In this document: positions 33,007 through 41,910 of the stretch, in pieces
Numbering within the stretch: position 1 is the first letter of the stretch
How the letters are laid out: each line of letters begins with the position of its first letter
Origin: Lachnospiraceae bacterium P6A3
GTDB lineage: Bacteria; Bacillota; Clostridia; Lachnospirales; Lachnospiraceae
Direction: 5' to 3'
Length of the DNA stretch: 64,000 bases
Assembly: GCA_000702085.1 (NCBI GenBank)
Contig: KL370861.1
Location: 188,911 to 252,910 of the forward strand
Position numbers and translations under genes: made by a program
The notes under the pieces: model-generated
The model's database searches: none
Seen by the model: the letters and a program-made list of their open reading frames with translations, nothing else
What the model was told of the DNA's origin: nothing

Positions 33007-33169
33007 ATTTGCACCTTTTTTGCACCTTTTTGTATTTTTGTATACAATACACCTTTTTTGGGGGTGAAGGGCCGGTTATAAAAATGGACGAAATTACAAG
33101 AAGTGGCTTAAATACTGGATTTGACCGAGGTGCAAATTTTTTCGGATTTGCACCTTTTTTGCACCTTTT
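33007..33169. repeat. Direct 24-bp repeats with paired GCACC boxes (integrase arm sites)
   Basis: An identical 24-base sequence occurs at 33007-33030 and 33146-33169. Each copy holds two TTTGCACC boxes 11 bases apart, and an inverted copy AGGTGCAAAT is at 33128-33137. Direct repeats of this kind beside a Tn916-family integrase gene usually are arm-type binding sites (DR-2-like). They mark the right end of the ICE, which lies between here and the ATG at 33251. No other feature was seen in 33031-33127. Confidence 0.8.
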
Positions 33170-33250
33170 GCCCATCAAAATACGTCAAATTACATCAACT
33201 TTTGGCACAATCAAAAATCAAGAAATCCAGTAAAATCAAGGGTTTGAGGC

Positions 33251-33706
33251 ATGTTTAGAATACTATTCATCTGCTGGGGCAACATCTGCCGTTCCCCGAT
33301 GGCAGAATTTGTTATGAAAGATCTGGTTGAGAAAAGAGGACTATCCGACATGTTTGAAATAGCCTCGGCAGCGACCAGTACCGAGGAAATCGGAAATCCC
33401 GTATATCCTCCCGCAAGAGCAGAACTTGCCCGTCACGGAATATCCTGCGAAGGAAAAAGAGCAAGACAGCTCAGACGGGATGATTATGAAAAGTACGACT
33501 ACATAATCGGAATGGAGAACCTGAACTTGAGCTACATGAACAGGATTCTCGGAGGAGACCCGGAAGGAAAAGTATCACTTCTTATGGATTTCACCACACA
33601 TCCGGAAGATATAGACGATCCCTGGTACACGGGAGATTTTGGGGGAGTATACAAACAGATAACGGAAGGGTGCGAAGCTCTTCTGAACAAGTGCATTAAC
33701 AATTAA
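33251..33706 (+). CDS. Low-molecular-weight protein tyrosine phosphatase
   Basis: 151 aa. The active-site loop C8-W-G-N-I-C13-R14-S is the CX5R motif of this family, and DDPWY near residue 117 supplies the general acid aspartate. It removes phosphate from tyrosine residues. Its upstream region is occupied by the ICE end, so its native promoter and perhaps ribosome binding site (only a weak AAGGG is seen) were replaced on insertion. A good terminator follows. Confidence 0.92.
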   Translation: MFRILFICWGNICRSPMAEFVMKDLVEKRGLSDMFEIASAATSTEEIGNPVYPPARAELARHGISCEGKRARQLRRDDYEKYDYIIGMENLNLSYMNRILGGDPEGKVSLLMDFTTHPEDIDDPWYTGDFGGVYKQITEGCEALLNKCINN

Positions 33707-33712
33707 TAGGGG

Positions 33713-33752
33713 AAACATCGGAATTCGATACAACGGATTCCGATGTTTTTTT
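33713..33752 (+). terminator. Rho-independent terminator after the phosphatase gene
   Basis: AAACATCGGAAT (33713-33724) pairs with ATTCCGATGTTT (33737-33748), followed by a T run. Confidence 0.9.
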
Positions 33753-33775
33753 GTGCTAAAAAAGATTTTTAAAAA

Positions 33776-33840
33776 TAAGTATTGCAATAATACTTAAAAT
33801 GTGTATAATGAATTTAGATTAAGTATTGTCGCAATACTTA
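33776..33840 (+). promoter_or_regulatory. NAD operon promoter with two 21-bp palindromic operators
   Basis: Operator 1 (33776-33796) has arms TAAGTATT/AATACTTA around GCAAT; operator 2 (33820-33840) has arms TAAGTATTG/CAATACTTA around TCG. Between them is TATAAT (33804-33809), with TTGCAA (33782-33787) inside operator 1 as -35. One site covers the -35 and the other the transcript start, the classic layout for repression. NAD genes in Firmicutes are controlled by NiaR or NrtR; which regulator fits is not known. Confidence 0.8.
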
Positions 33841-33944
33841 AACAAAGATTCACATTCATACGAATTGTAAGATTACTGAAACAGATTGTGCTTTACTAAA
33901 CTAAAGTCTATTATTGAGTTATGGCGGAAGCGGAGGAACATATT

Positions 33945-34502
33945 ATGGCTAGGAAAATCGTTGTAGTAGTTGATATGCAGAAGGATTTTATCGACGGAGC
34001 ACTTGGATCTGCGGAAGCAGTAAAGATCGTTGACCGCTGCGCAGAAAAGATTAAGGCAGCTAAAGCTAACGGTGATACCGTTATTTTCACAAGGGATACT
34101 CACTTTGATAACTACATGAATACCGAAGAGGGAAAGAACCTTCCCGTTCCTCACTGCATCAAGGGAAGCGACGGATGGCAGATAACCGGGGCACTTGCAG
34201 ATATTATCGATAATCCTGTTATCCTCGACAAAGAAACCTTCGGAAGTAGGGATCTGGGAAAGCTTGTTGCCGAGAAACTTGCTGAAGGTGATTACGACGG
34301 AATCGAGCTCTTCGGACTTTGCACCGATATCTGCGTCATCAGCAATGCACTTCTCATCAAAGCATTCTGTCCCGATATTCCCATATATGTAGATGCATCC
34401 TGCAGCGCGGGTGTGTCTCCCGAAAGCCACGACACAGCGCTTAAAGCAATGGAAACCTGTCAGATTCACGTAACCGGAAAGGGTGAGGAACCTTGGAGAT
34501 AA
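33945..34502 (+). CDS. pncA: Nicotinamidase (isochorismatase family)
   Basis: ATG 33945 follows GGAGGA (33932-33937); the earlier in-frame ATG 33921 has no site. 185 aa. Asp in VVVDMQKDF (about residue 10) and catalytic Cys130 in GLCTDICVISNA, plus the H residues of RDTHFDNY, fit the isochorismatase-fold nicotinamidase. It converts nicotinamide to nicotinate, the first salvage step. It overlaps nadD by 10 bases. The neighbours make PncA much more likely than another hydrolase of the fold. Confidence 0.9.
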   Translation: MARKIVVVVDMQKDFIDGALGSAEAVKIVDRCAEKIKAAKANGDTVIFTRDTHFDNYMNTEEGKNLPVPHCIKGSDGWQITGALADIIDNPVILDKETFGSRDLGKLVAEKLAEGDYDGIELFGLCTDICVISNALLIKAFCPDIPIYVDASCSAGVSPESHDTALKAMETCQIHVTGKGEEPWR

Positions 34503-35140
34503 CCAGGATCTACAACATAGCATTGTTCGGAGGAACCTTCGATCCGTTACATATGGGACATTACGAGCTTCTGAAGAATTTCAATGAAGAGATAAAACCG
34601 GATAAGATTTATGTCATTCCTGCCGGGCACCCTTATTTTAAGGAAAATGAAGGCAAGAAGGTAAGCTCTGCCGAGGACCGCATCGAGATGACCAAAGCCG
34701 GTTTGAAAGGACTTGATATTCCCTGGGAGATCTCGACAGTTGAAACAGACAAAGATACTCCGAGCTATTCCATAGAGACTATCAGGTATTTCCGCAAAAA
34801 AGGAATTCCTAAAGAGTCGGGAGCCGGACATTTAAAGATATGGTTCCTTTGCGGAAGTGACCTTTTGTTTGAAATAGACAAATGGTTTAAATTCGAAGAG
34901 ATTCTTTCATCCGTAACTCTTGCGGTCATTCCCAGAGGTGACGATGATATTAATGAAATTCTCGTGCGAAAAAAGGAACTGGAAGAAAAGTACGATGCCA
35001 AAATCTACATTTCCGAGTACCGCGGAAGGAAAATTTCCTCTACAATGATAAGAGAAAATCCGGATAAGTATAAAGATCTTATCCCGGAAGGAACATATGA
35101 GTATATCCGTGATCACGGATTATACCAAGCCCACAATTAA
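34493..35140 (+). CDS. nadD: Nicotinate mononucleotide adenylyltransferase
   Basis: 215 aa from TTG 34493 inside the end of pncA. Motifs: GGTFDPLHMGH (about residues 13-23, nucleotide-binding), the CGSD segment near 121 and ISSTMIR near 185. It joins ATP and nicotinate mononucleotide to give deamido-NAD. Some alternative starts exist, but the family needs the GTFDP motif close to the N terminus, which this start satisfies. Confidence 0.93.
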   Translation: MEITRIYNIALFGGTFDPLHMGHYELLKNFNEEIKPDKIYVIPAGHPYFKENEGKKVSSAEDRIEMTKAGLKGLDIPWEISTVETDKDTPSYSIETIRYFRKKGIPKESGAGHLKIWFLCGSDLLFEIDKWFKFEEILSSVTLAVIPRGDDDINEILVRKKELEEKYDAKIYISEYRGRKISSTMIRENPDKYKDLIPEGTYEYIRDHGLYQAHN

Positions 35141-35180
35141 TGGTTTGCCTTCGCGTGAAGGTTTTTGAAAGGAGTTATAT

Positions 35181-36380
35181 ATGGAACAGATCATCAACAG
35201 CCTGCTTGAAACAGATCTTTACAAGTTTTCCATGGGACAGGCAATCTATCATCAGTTCCCCAGCTACACCACAACCTGGACATTCAGATGCAGAAACACC
35301 GATGTGCGCTTTACTCCGGAAATGGTTGAGGAGATCAAGCGTCAGATCAAGCTTTATTGCGAGCTGAAGTTCAACGAAGAGGAACTCGAGTATCTCGGAA
35401 ACATTACCTGGTTCCGGAGATCATACGTAGATTTCTTAAGGCTCTGGCATCCCAGATTTGAAGACTTTGAGATCGGCACCAAGTCTCCCTGCGGACTTAC
35501 CATTGAGACCAAGGGAACCTGGCTTAACACTTCCATGTATGAGATTCCCACCCTTGCTATTGTAAACGGTGTTTATTTCCGTATGGGCTTTGATTATGAC
35601 AAGCTTCTTGCAAGCTTTAAGGAGCGTCTTGACGACAAAGTCAAAAAGCTTGAAGAAGGAACCTGGAAGATCGGTGCTTTCTCCGAATTCGGTATCAGAA
35701 GAAGACTTTCCGCAGAGGCTCAGGAACTGGCTGTTTCGGAACTGGCTAAGGCAAAACTCGACGGTTCTCTTTTCGTAGGAACTTCCAATGTATATCTGGC
35801 CAAGAAGTTCGGACTTAAGCCCGTAGGAACCATGGCTCATGAGTGGATCATGTGCGTAGGTCAGGGCAATCACAAGCACAATCCCGCATACTCCAACTGG
35901 TATGCTCTTGATGCCTGGGTCAAAGAGTACGGCGTCCTCAACGGAACCGCACTTACCGATGCAATTACCACCGACTGTTTCCTCAAGGATTTCCAGCTTA
36001 CCTATGCGACTCTCTTCTCAGGCGTAAGACAGGACAGCGGAGATCCCATGAAATGGGGAGATAAGATGATCAGACACTATGAAAATCTTGGCATCGATCC
36101 TAAGACCAAGACCCTTCTTTTCTCGGATTCACTTGATTTTGAGAAAGCTAATAATATCAACGCATATTTCAAAGACAGAGCTAAGGTAGCATTCGGTATC
36201 GGAACTTATGTTGCAAATGACACTGAGGTTCCCGCACTCAATATTGTAATGAAGACCACAGAGTGTAACGGTCAGGATGTTGCGAAGATCTCCGACAGCG
36301 AAGGAAAGGGGATGTGCAAAAATCCCGATTATGTTGATTATCTGCAGCGTACCATTGACTGGAGAATGAAGCATGAATAA
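35181..36380 (+). CDS. pncB: Nicotinate phosphoribosyltransferase
   Basis: 399 aa, AAAGGAG upstream. It starts with TDLYKFSMGQAIYHQFP and carries GAFSEFGIRRRLS (about residues 172-184), MAHEW and FSGVRQDSGDP (about 274-284), all PncB signatures. It makes nicotinate mononucleotide from nicotinate and PRPP with ATP. It is 40 bases after nadD in the NAD operon; a small CCTTC/GAAGG hairpin lies in the gap. Confidence 0.95.
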   Translation: MEQIINSLLETDLYKFSMGQAIYHQFPSYTTTWTFRCRNTDVRFTPEMVEEIKRQIKLYCELKFNEEELEYLGNITWFRRSYVDFLRLWHPRFEDFEIGTKSPCGLTIETKGTWLNTSMYEIPTLAIVNGVYFRMGFDYDKLLASFKERLDDKVKKLEEGTWKIGAFSEFGIRRRLSAEAQELAVSELAKAKLDGSLFVGTSNVYLAKKFGLKPVGTMAHEWIMCVGQGNHKHNPAYSNWYALDAWVKEYGVLNGTALTDAITTDCFLKDFQLTYATLFSGVRQDSGDPMKWGDKMIRHYENLGIDPKTKTLLFSDSLDFEKANNINAYFKDRAKVAFGIGTYVANDTEVPALNIVMKTTECNGQDVAKISDSEGKGMCKNPDYVDYLQRTIDWRMKHE

Positions 36381-36390
36381 GAGGTGAATT

Positions 36391-37128
36391 ATGCTTACAA
36401 ATGTTGAAAAGACCGTAAATGATGTAACCGAATGGATCAAGGAATATTTTGAAAAAAACGGCAAGGGCTGCAAAGCGGTTCTCGGAATATCCGGAGGTAA
36501 GGATTCCTGCATCACCGCAGCTCTTCTTGCAAGAGCTCTCGGAAAGGAAAGAGTAATCGGAGTCCTTATGCCCAACGGAGTTCAGCCCGATATCAGTGAT
36601 TCTGAAGCCGTTGTTGAATTCCTTGGAATCGAGCACTTGGTTGTAAATATCGGAGAGGCTGTTGAAGCGCTTAAGAAGGCACTTACTGAAGCAGGCTCCA
36701 ACGTTTCCAAAGATACTATCATAAACATCCCGCCCAGAGTCAGAATGACCACACTTTATGCCGTAGCTCAGGGTCTTGAATGCGGCGGAAGAGTCATCAA
36801 CACCTGCAATAAGTCCGAGGATTATATCGGATACAGTACCAAGTTCGGTGATGCTGCGGGAGATATGTCCATACTTGCGGGCTTTACGGTTGAAGAGGTT
36901 CTTCAGATGGGTGAGTTCTTGGGGCTTCCCGAGCATCTCGTCCACAAGACACCTTCCGACGGATTAAGCGGAATGAGTGATGAGGATAAGATCGGATTTA
37001 CCTATAAGGTCCTGGACAGATACATCGCAACGGGAGAGTGCGATGATCCTGACATCAAGGCCAAGATCGACAGGATGCATGTCATGAATCTTCATAAGCT
37101 TGAACTCATGCCACATTTTGAGCCTTAA
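36391..37128 (+). CDS. nadE: Ammonia-dependent NAD synthetase
   Basis: 245 aa. The PP-loop SGGKDS is at about residues 34-39 and the NTCNKSEDYIGYSTKFGDAAGDM region is typical of NadE. No glutaminase domain is fused, so it uses ammonia. It turns deamido-NAD into NAD, the last step of the pathway coded by this operon. It starts 10 bases after pncB and is followed by a terminator. Confidence 0.95.
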   Translation: MLTNVEKTVNDVTEWIKEYFEKNGKGCKAVLGISGGKDSCITAALLARALGKERVIGVLMPNGVQPDISDSEAVVEFLGIEHLVVNIGEAVEALKKALTEAGSNVSKDTIINIPPRVRMTTLYAVAQGLECGGRVINTCNKSEDYIGYSTKFGDAAGDMSILAGFTVEEVLQMGEFLGLPEHLVHKTPSDGLSGMSDEDKIGFTYKVLDRYIATGECDDPDIKAKIDRMHVMNLHKLELMPHFEP

Positions 37129-37146
37129 TACCATAAATATGTATCA

Positions 37147-37177
37147 AAAAAACGTCCCGATTTTGGGACGTTTTTTT
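37147..37177 (+). terminator. Rho-independent terminator of the NAD operon
   Basis: CGTCCC (37153-37158) pairs with GGGACG (37165-37170), extended by A6/T6 flanks, ending in seven T. Confidence 0.92.
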
Positions 37178-37214
37178 ATATGAAGAACCCTGTGTATGTG
37201 GTAGTATTATTACA

Positions 37215-37229
37215 ATGTAAACGCTTTCA
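37215..37229 (+). promoter_or_regulatory. Catabolite-responsive element (cre) / LacI-type operator
   Basis: ATGTAAACGCTTTCA matches the CcpA cre consensus WTGNNARCGNWWWCA at all defined positions. It lies 40 bases before the GH115 gene, where CcpA or a LacI-family repressor would block transcription. Confidence 0.75.
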
Positions 37230-37268
37230 TAAAACTCTGACACATTAATACATAAAGGGGTATGAATT

Positions 37269-40208
37269 ATGAGTTTTAACATTAATAAAGATTCTGTAAT
37301 AGTTGTGGACACAAACGACTGGCCCGGAGTGGCACGTGTTGCAGGTAAGGTATCGGAAGACTTTGAGCGTGTCTTCGGTTCATGCAAAGCATCTGAGAAG
37401 ATTTCTTTTTCCGGAGATGTAAATTCTATTGCGGGTAAGATTGCAGCGGGATGCATCGGAAAATCCGCGATTATCGATGCACTTGAGAAGGCAGGGCTTA
37501 TAGATCTTTCACAGGTTCGCGGTAAGAACGAAGTATATCTGTTCACCGTGGTTGAAATCTCAGGTCAGTCCACGCTTGTTATCGCCGGAAGCGATAAGAG
37601 AGGAACCATATACGGACTGTTCCATATCTCCGAGCTTATGGGAGTAAGCCCCTGGGTATGGTTCGCTGATGTGACTCCCGAGGGAAAAGACAGCGTGGAA
37701 GTTTCGGATAAAGATATTCTTATCAGCAAGGAGCCTTCGGTTAAGTACAGAGGCTTTTTCATAAACGACGAGTGGCCTTCATACGGAAACTGGACCATGA
37801 ACAATTTCGGTGGTTTTAATGCCGATATGTACGATCATGTATTCGAACTTCTGCTTCGTATGAAGGGCAATTACATGTGGCCGGCCATGTGGTCTTCATG
37901 TTTTTCGGATGACGGCCCCGGAATAGAAAATGCAAGGCTTGCGGATGAGTACGGAGTTGTAATGGGAACCTCACATCATGAGCCCTGTATGAGACAGGGT
38001 GAGGAATTCTCGCACGTAAAGGGACCCGATTCTGTTTACGGAAATGACTGGAACTTCAACAGAAACAGAGAAGGGCTTATCAATTTCTGGAGAGACGGCC
38101 TTAAGAGAAATGCTCCTTTTGAGGATATCGTAACCGTAGGTATGAGAGGCGAAGCCGATTCCGAAATGCTGGGAAGAGAGTGCACTACTCTTGATAATAT
38201 CAATTACCTCAAGGATGTTATTACTACTCAGCAGAAGCTTATCGAAGAAGTACACGGCGATAGGGCTTCCGAGATAAAAAAGGTATTTGCGGTTTATAAA
38301 GAAGTAGAGAAGTTCTATTACGGAGATGAGGAAAATGAAGGCTTAAGAACCTGGGAAGGCCTTGACGGAACCATCATCCTGCTTTCTGATGACAATCACG
38401 GAAATATGAGACTGCTTCCTCCCGCTTGTGACAGAGACCATAACGGCGGATTCGGTATGTATTATCATCTGGATTATCACGGCGGTCCCGTATCCTATGA
38501 ATGGGTCAATTCCAGCTACATCGCTACCGTTGCGGAGCAGATGGGACAGGCATATGAGTGTGGAGTTAAGGATCTCTGGATCGTAAATGTCGGTGATATC
38601 AAACCCGTCGAGTTCCCTCTTAATTTTTTCATGGATCTTGCTTACGACTACGACAAGTGGAGCGTTGATTATCCCGAATATACCAAGGCATGGGCTGAAA
38701 AGCAGTTCGGAAAAGCCGGAAAAGACAGTGTTTCCGAAGCTGTAAACATTCTTGAAGACTATACACGTATCAATTCCGCAAGACGTCCCGAGAGCATTTC
38801 TCCCTTCACGTACAGTCCGGTTTATTTTGATGAAGGCAGGAAAATGCTTGCCAAGGCAGGAAGGGTTATGGCTCAGGCCGATGCAGCATTTGAGAAGTTT
38901 AAGGGAAGTGACCTGGAAGATGCTTTCTTCCAGCTTGTTTATTTCCCTGCCAAGGCTTCCATGAATCTTCTTACCATGCAGCTGTACAGCGGGCTTAATA
39001 AGATGCTTGCGGGGGCCGGATGTCCCTCTGCGAATTATTTTGCCGAAGGTATTAAGCAGTGCTATACGCTTGACCGCATCCTTGAAAAAGAATACAACGC
39101 CCTGGGCAGCGGCAAGTGGAACGGCATGATGCTTTCCGAGCACATCGGATTCACCAACTGGAACGAAGAAGAACATATGGTTCCCACAAGGGAATATGTG
39201 ATCCCTTATGAGAATGACAGAGTATGCGTAAGCGTAACCGGAAGCCCCAAGTTTACAATGGGCGGTGACTGGACGAAAAAAGAGCTTCTTGTTTACGATC
39301 TTCTTGCACCCGGTGCATCGGGCGAAATAAGAGCAGAGAACTGCTGCGGGAAGGATGCGGAGTGGAAAGCCGAATGTGACTGCGATTGGATAGTTCTTTC
39401 CAAAACTTCGGGTACATTAAAGGGCGCTGCCGATGAGAATCATTTAAGTGCGGAGGGCCCCGATGCAAGTGTGGTTTATATCACCGTAACCGCAGATGCC
39501 GGTAAGCTTCACAAAGCGTGTGCCGAAAAAGAAACCGCGACCGGATACGTAAATTTTTCATCGGGCAGAAATAAAACAAAGATTAAGGTTGTGGCGAGAG
39601 ACTTTACCGAGGAAGAATTAAAGGCATCACACTATGTTCCCGTTCTTCCCGAAGAAGTTGCGGTTCCCACGGACGGAATCTCACTGGGTTGTGCGATTGA
39701 AGCAGCTGATTTTGAGAAGATTAATAACGGAAAAGAGTGCGACTTCAGAGTATATGCCCCTTACGGAAAGTTTGAGAGCGGACTCAGAGTATATCCTACC
39801 GATGGCGGAAACAAGGATCCTAAAGATATGCCCTCTGCAGATTACAGCTTCTATTTACCTGAGAGCGGTGAATGTGAGATAATAATCTCTGAGGCTCCCG
39901 GAGGACCTGTTTTCAAAGAGACTTATTCATCACTTGCGATTGCCGTAAACGGCGGAGATATCGTTAAGGTTCCCATGGTATCCGCCGGTTATAAGGCGGG
40001 TGAGAACAGCAGTGCAGAGTGGTGCAATGTGGCTCTTGTCCATGAGAAGGTCAAGTCTGTTAAGGTAAATGCCGTAAAGGGTAAGAATACTCTTACCGTG
40101 TACGGATATGAACCCGGCGCTGTACTTATGAGAATGGTTATAAGAAGCGCCCGCGGAAAAATGACGGATTCCTTCTTCGGACCCGTTCCGGGATTTGTTT
40201 TAAGCTAA
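37269..40208 (+). CDS. Glycoside hydrolase family 115 alpha-glucuronidase
   Basis: 979 aa, AAAGGGGT upstream. GH115 signatures: GTIYGLFHISELMGVSPWVWFADVTP (about residues 113-140), KYRGFFINDEW (about 160-170), LLLRMKGNYMWPAMWSSCF (about 195-213) and TSHHEPCMR. The C-terminal third has a beta-sandwich and a GH115 C-terminal domain. It removes (4-O-methyl)glucuronic acid from xylan or its fragments. No signal peptide, so it works in the cytoplasm on imported oligosaccharides. It is preceded by a cre site. Confidence 0.94.
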   Translation: MSFNINKDSVIVVDTNDWPGVARVAGKVSEDFERVFGSCKASEKISFSGDVNSIAGKIAAGCIGKSAIIDALEKAGLIDLSQVRGKNEVYLFTVVEISGQSTLVIAGSDKRGTIYGLFHISELMGVSPWVWFADVTPEGKDSVEVSDKDILISKEPSVKYRGFFINDEWPSYGNWTMNNFGGFNADMYDHVFELLLRMKGNYMWPAMWSSCFSDDGPGIENARLADEYGVVMGTSHHEPCMRQGEEFSHVKGPDSVYGNDWNFNRNREGLINFWRDGLKRNAPFEDIVTVGMRGEADSEMLGRECTTLDNINYLKDVITTQQKLIEEVHGDRASEIKKVFAVYKEVEKFYYGDEENEGLRTWEGLDGTIILLSDDNHGNMRLLPPACDRDHNGGFGMYYHLDYHGGPVSYEWVNSSYIATVAEQMGQAYECGVKDLWIVNVGDIKPVEFPLNFFMDLAYDYDKWSVDYPEYTKAWAEKQFGKAGKDSVSEAVNILEDYTRINSARRPESISPFTYSPVYFDEGRKMLAKAGRVMAQADAAFEKFKGSDLEDAFFQLVYFPAKASMNLLTMQLYSGLNKMLAGAGCPSANYFAEGIKQCYTLDRILEKEYNALGSGKWNGMMLSEHIGFTNWNEEEHMVPTREYVIPYENDRVCVSVTGSPKFTMGGDWTKKELLVYDLLAPGASGEIRAENCCGKDAEWKAECDCDWIVLSKTSGTLKGAADENHLSAEGPDASVVYITVTADAGKLHKACAEKETATGYVNFSSGRNKTKIKVVARDFTEEELKASHYVPVLPEEVAVPTDGISLGCAIEAADFEKINNGKECDFRVYAPYGKFESGLRVYPTDGGNKDPKDMPSADYSFYLPESGECEIIISEAPGGPVFKETYSSLAIAVNGGDIVKVPMVSAGYKAGENSSAEWCNVALVHEKVKSVKVNAVKGKNTLTVYGYEPGAVLMRMVIRSARGKMTDSFFGPVPGFVLS

Positions 40209-40238
40209 GCAGATTCAGAAACGAAAAGAGGATTTCCC

Positions 40239-41894
40239 ATGCAGGCAGATCAGTCACGTCCCATTTATGTCATAGGACATAAGAATCCCGATACTGATGC
40301 CATTTGCTCCGCAATAGGATATGCGGATCTTAAGAGGCGTCTGACAGGCGGAGATTACAGAGCGGTCAGATGCGGGCATCTTAATGACGAAACGAAATTT
40401 GTTCTGTCCAAATTCGGAGTAAAGGCTCCCGAGTATGTCAAGGATATCAGAACCCAGGTGATGGATATGGATATCAAAAGACTCCCGGGCGCATCTCCTT
40501 TGATGTCGCTTAAGAACGCATGGAAGGTTATGCAGGATGCGGAGACGGTTACTCTTTGTATTACCGAGGGCAAGACTTTAAAAGGTCTCATCACTCTCGG
40601 AGATATTGTTGAATCCTACATGGATACGGATGACTGCGGAATTCTTGCGTTATCCAAAACTCCTTATTCAAATATAGTAGAAACTCTTGAAGGAACGCTG
40701 GTTGCGGGAGAAGAAGAGGGTGTTGTCGAACGCGGCAAGGTTGTTGTGTCCCAGATAGGGGCAGCAGGCGTTTCAAAAGGCGATATCGTAATATTGCCCG
40801 ACGGAACGGAAGATGCCGCAGAATGCCTCGAAGCCGGTGCGTCCTGTCTTATAACATGTTCGGGAACAAGACCCGATGACGAAGTGAGAAATAAAGCCTC
40901 CGACAGGGGAGTCCGCATCATAGTGACCAAGTATGATGCCTTCTCAGTTGCAAGGCTTGTGGATCAGGCAATCCCCGTTGTGCATTTCATGAAGTCCCAG
41001 GATCTTGTTACTTTCAGAATGACGGATTATGTGGATGATGTAAGACCTGTCATGGCCTCTGCCCACCACAGATATTTCCCCGTACTTGATGATAAAGGCG
41101 AATATGTCGGAATGATCTCCAGAAGAAACCTTCTGGGTGCTAAGAAAAAGCAGGTCATTCTGATGGATCATAATGAAAAGAATCAGGCCGTTACAGGCAT
41201 TGATTCTGCTTCAATTCTCGAGATAATCGATCATCACAGACTTAGTGCGGTAGAAACCATCTCTCCCGTATTTTTCAGAAACCAGCCTCTCGGTTCAGCA
41301 TCCACGATCGTATATCTGATGTATAAGGAAGCTCATGTTGAAGTTAAGCCGGAGATAGCGGGACTCCTTTGCGCCGCAATTCTTTCCGATACACTTATCT
41401 ACAAGAGCCCTACCTGCACCGATGTTGATATTCAGTGCGGTAACGAGCTTGCTCACATTGCGGGTATTCTTCAGGATGAATTCGCTCGTGAGATGTTCAG
41501 GGCGGGAAGCGACTTTGAGCATAAGACAGGTGAAGAACTACTGAAGAGAGATTTCAAGAAGTTTACTATAGAGGGTTATTCCGTAGGTATCTCCCAGGTC
41601 AATGCCATGATGAAGGAAGAGACCGAGATTGCGGAGAAGAAAGCGAAGGAAGCTATCAACGCATTCCTTGCCAAGGAAAAACTGGATATGGCATTTTTCC
41701 TGGTAACTCTTATTCCTTCCGAATCTTCGGGCGTTATCTGGGCCGGAGAGGGTGCCAAGGAAGTCATGAAGTCCGGATTCCAGACTGACATTTCCGAGGG
41801 CGAAGAGAGAGTTTTCTTAAGCGGAATAGTATCCAGAAAGCAGCAGTTCCTTCCGGCGGTTGTCGAAGGTATTTCTGTACTGTCCCAGGGATGA
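40239..41894 (+). CDS. Manganese-dependent inorganic pyrophosphatase with CBS and DRTGG domains
   Basis: 551 aa. The DHH phosphoesterase part begins IGHKNPDTDAICSAIGY (residues 9-25) and continues after an insert with DHNEKNQ and IIDHHRL (about 310-335); a DHHA2 domain ends the protein. The insert has two CBS motifs around a DRTGG domain (about 70-300), as in adenine-nucleotide-regulated family II pyrophosphatases. It hydrolyses pyrophosphate to phosphate and thus pulls biosynthesis forward. Confidence 0.93.
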   Translation: MQADQSRPIYVIGHKNPDTDAICSAIGYADLKRRLTGGDYRAVRCGHLNDETKFVLSKFGVKAPEYVKDIRTQVMDMDIKRLPGASPLMSLKNAWKVMQDAETVTLCITEGKTLKGLITLGDIVESYMDTDDCGILALSKTPYSNIVETLEGTLVAGEEEGVVERGKVVVSQIGAAGVSKGDIVILPDGTEDAAECLEAGASCLITCSGTRPDDEVRNKASDRGVRIIVTKYDAFSVARLVDQAIPVVHFMKSQDLVTFRMTDYVDDVRPVMASAHHRYFPVLDDKGEYVGMISRRNLLGAKKKQVILMDHNEKNQAVTGIDSASILEIIDHHRLSAVETISPVFFRNQPLGSASTIVYLMYKEAHVEVKPEIAGLLCAAILSDTLIYKSPTCTDVDIQCGNELAHIAGILQDEFAREMFRAGSDFEHKTGEELLKRDFKKFTIEGYSVGISQVNAMMKEETEIAEKKAKEAINAFLAKEKLDMAFFLVTLIPSESSGVIWAGEGAKEVMKSGFQTDISEGEERVFLSGIVSRKQQFLPAVVEGISVLSQG

Positions 41895-41910
41895 TGCGGG
41901 AGTTTAAAAG

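Larger units (their letters stand above)
2715..33245 (+). mobile_element. Integrative and conjugative element, Tn916/Tn1549-like superfamily (left end undetermined)
   Basis: The segment carries every module of a self-transmissible element: RepA_N initiator, VirD4-VirB6-PrgI-VirB4 secretion genes, MobC and relaxase, candidate oriT, excisionase and tyrosine integrase, plus a restriction cargo. The right end is next to the start of the phosphatase gene at 33251. I found no matching direct repeat at the left, so the element may begin anywhere from before base 1 to about 2.7 kb; the coordinate given is only where ICE-type genes begin. Confidence 0.85.

Noticed and set aside
38343-39176. 277-codon minus-strand frame opposite GH115
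   Set aside because: Shadow of a complete and well supported alpha-glucuronidase gene.
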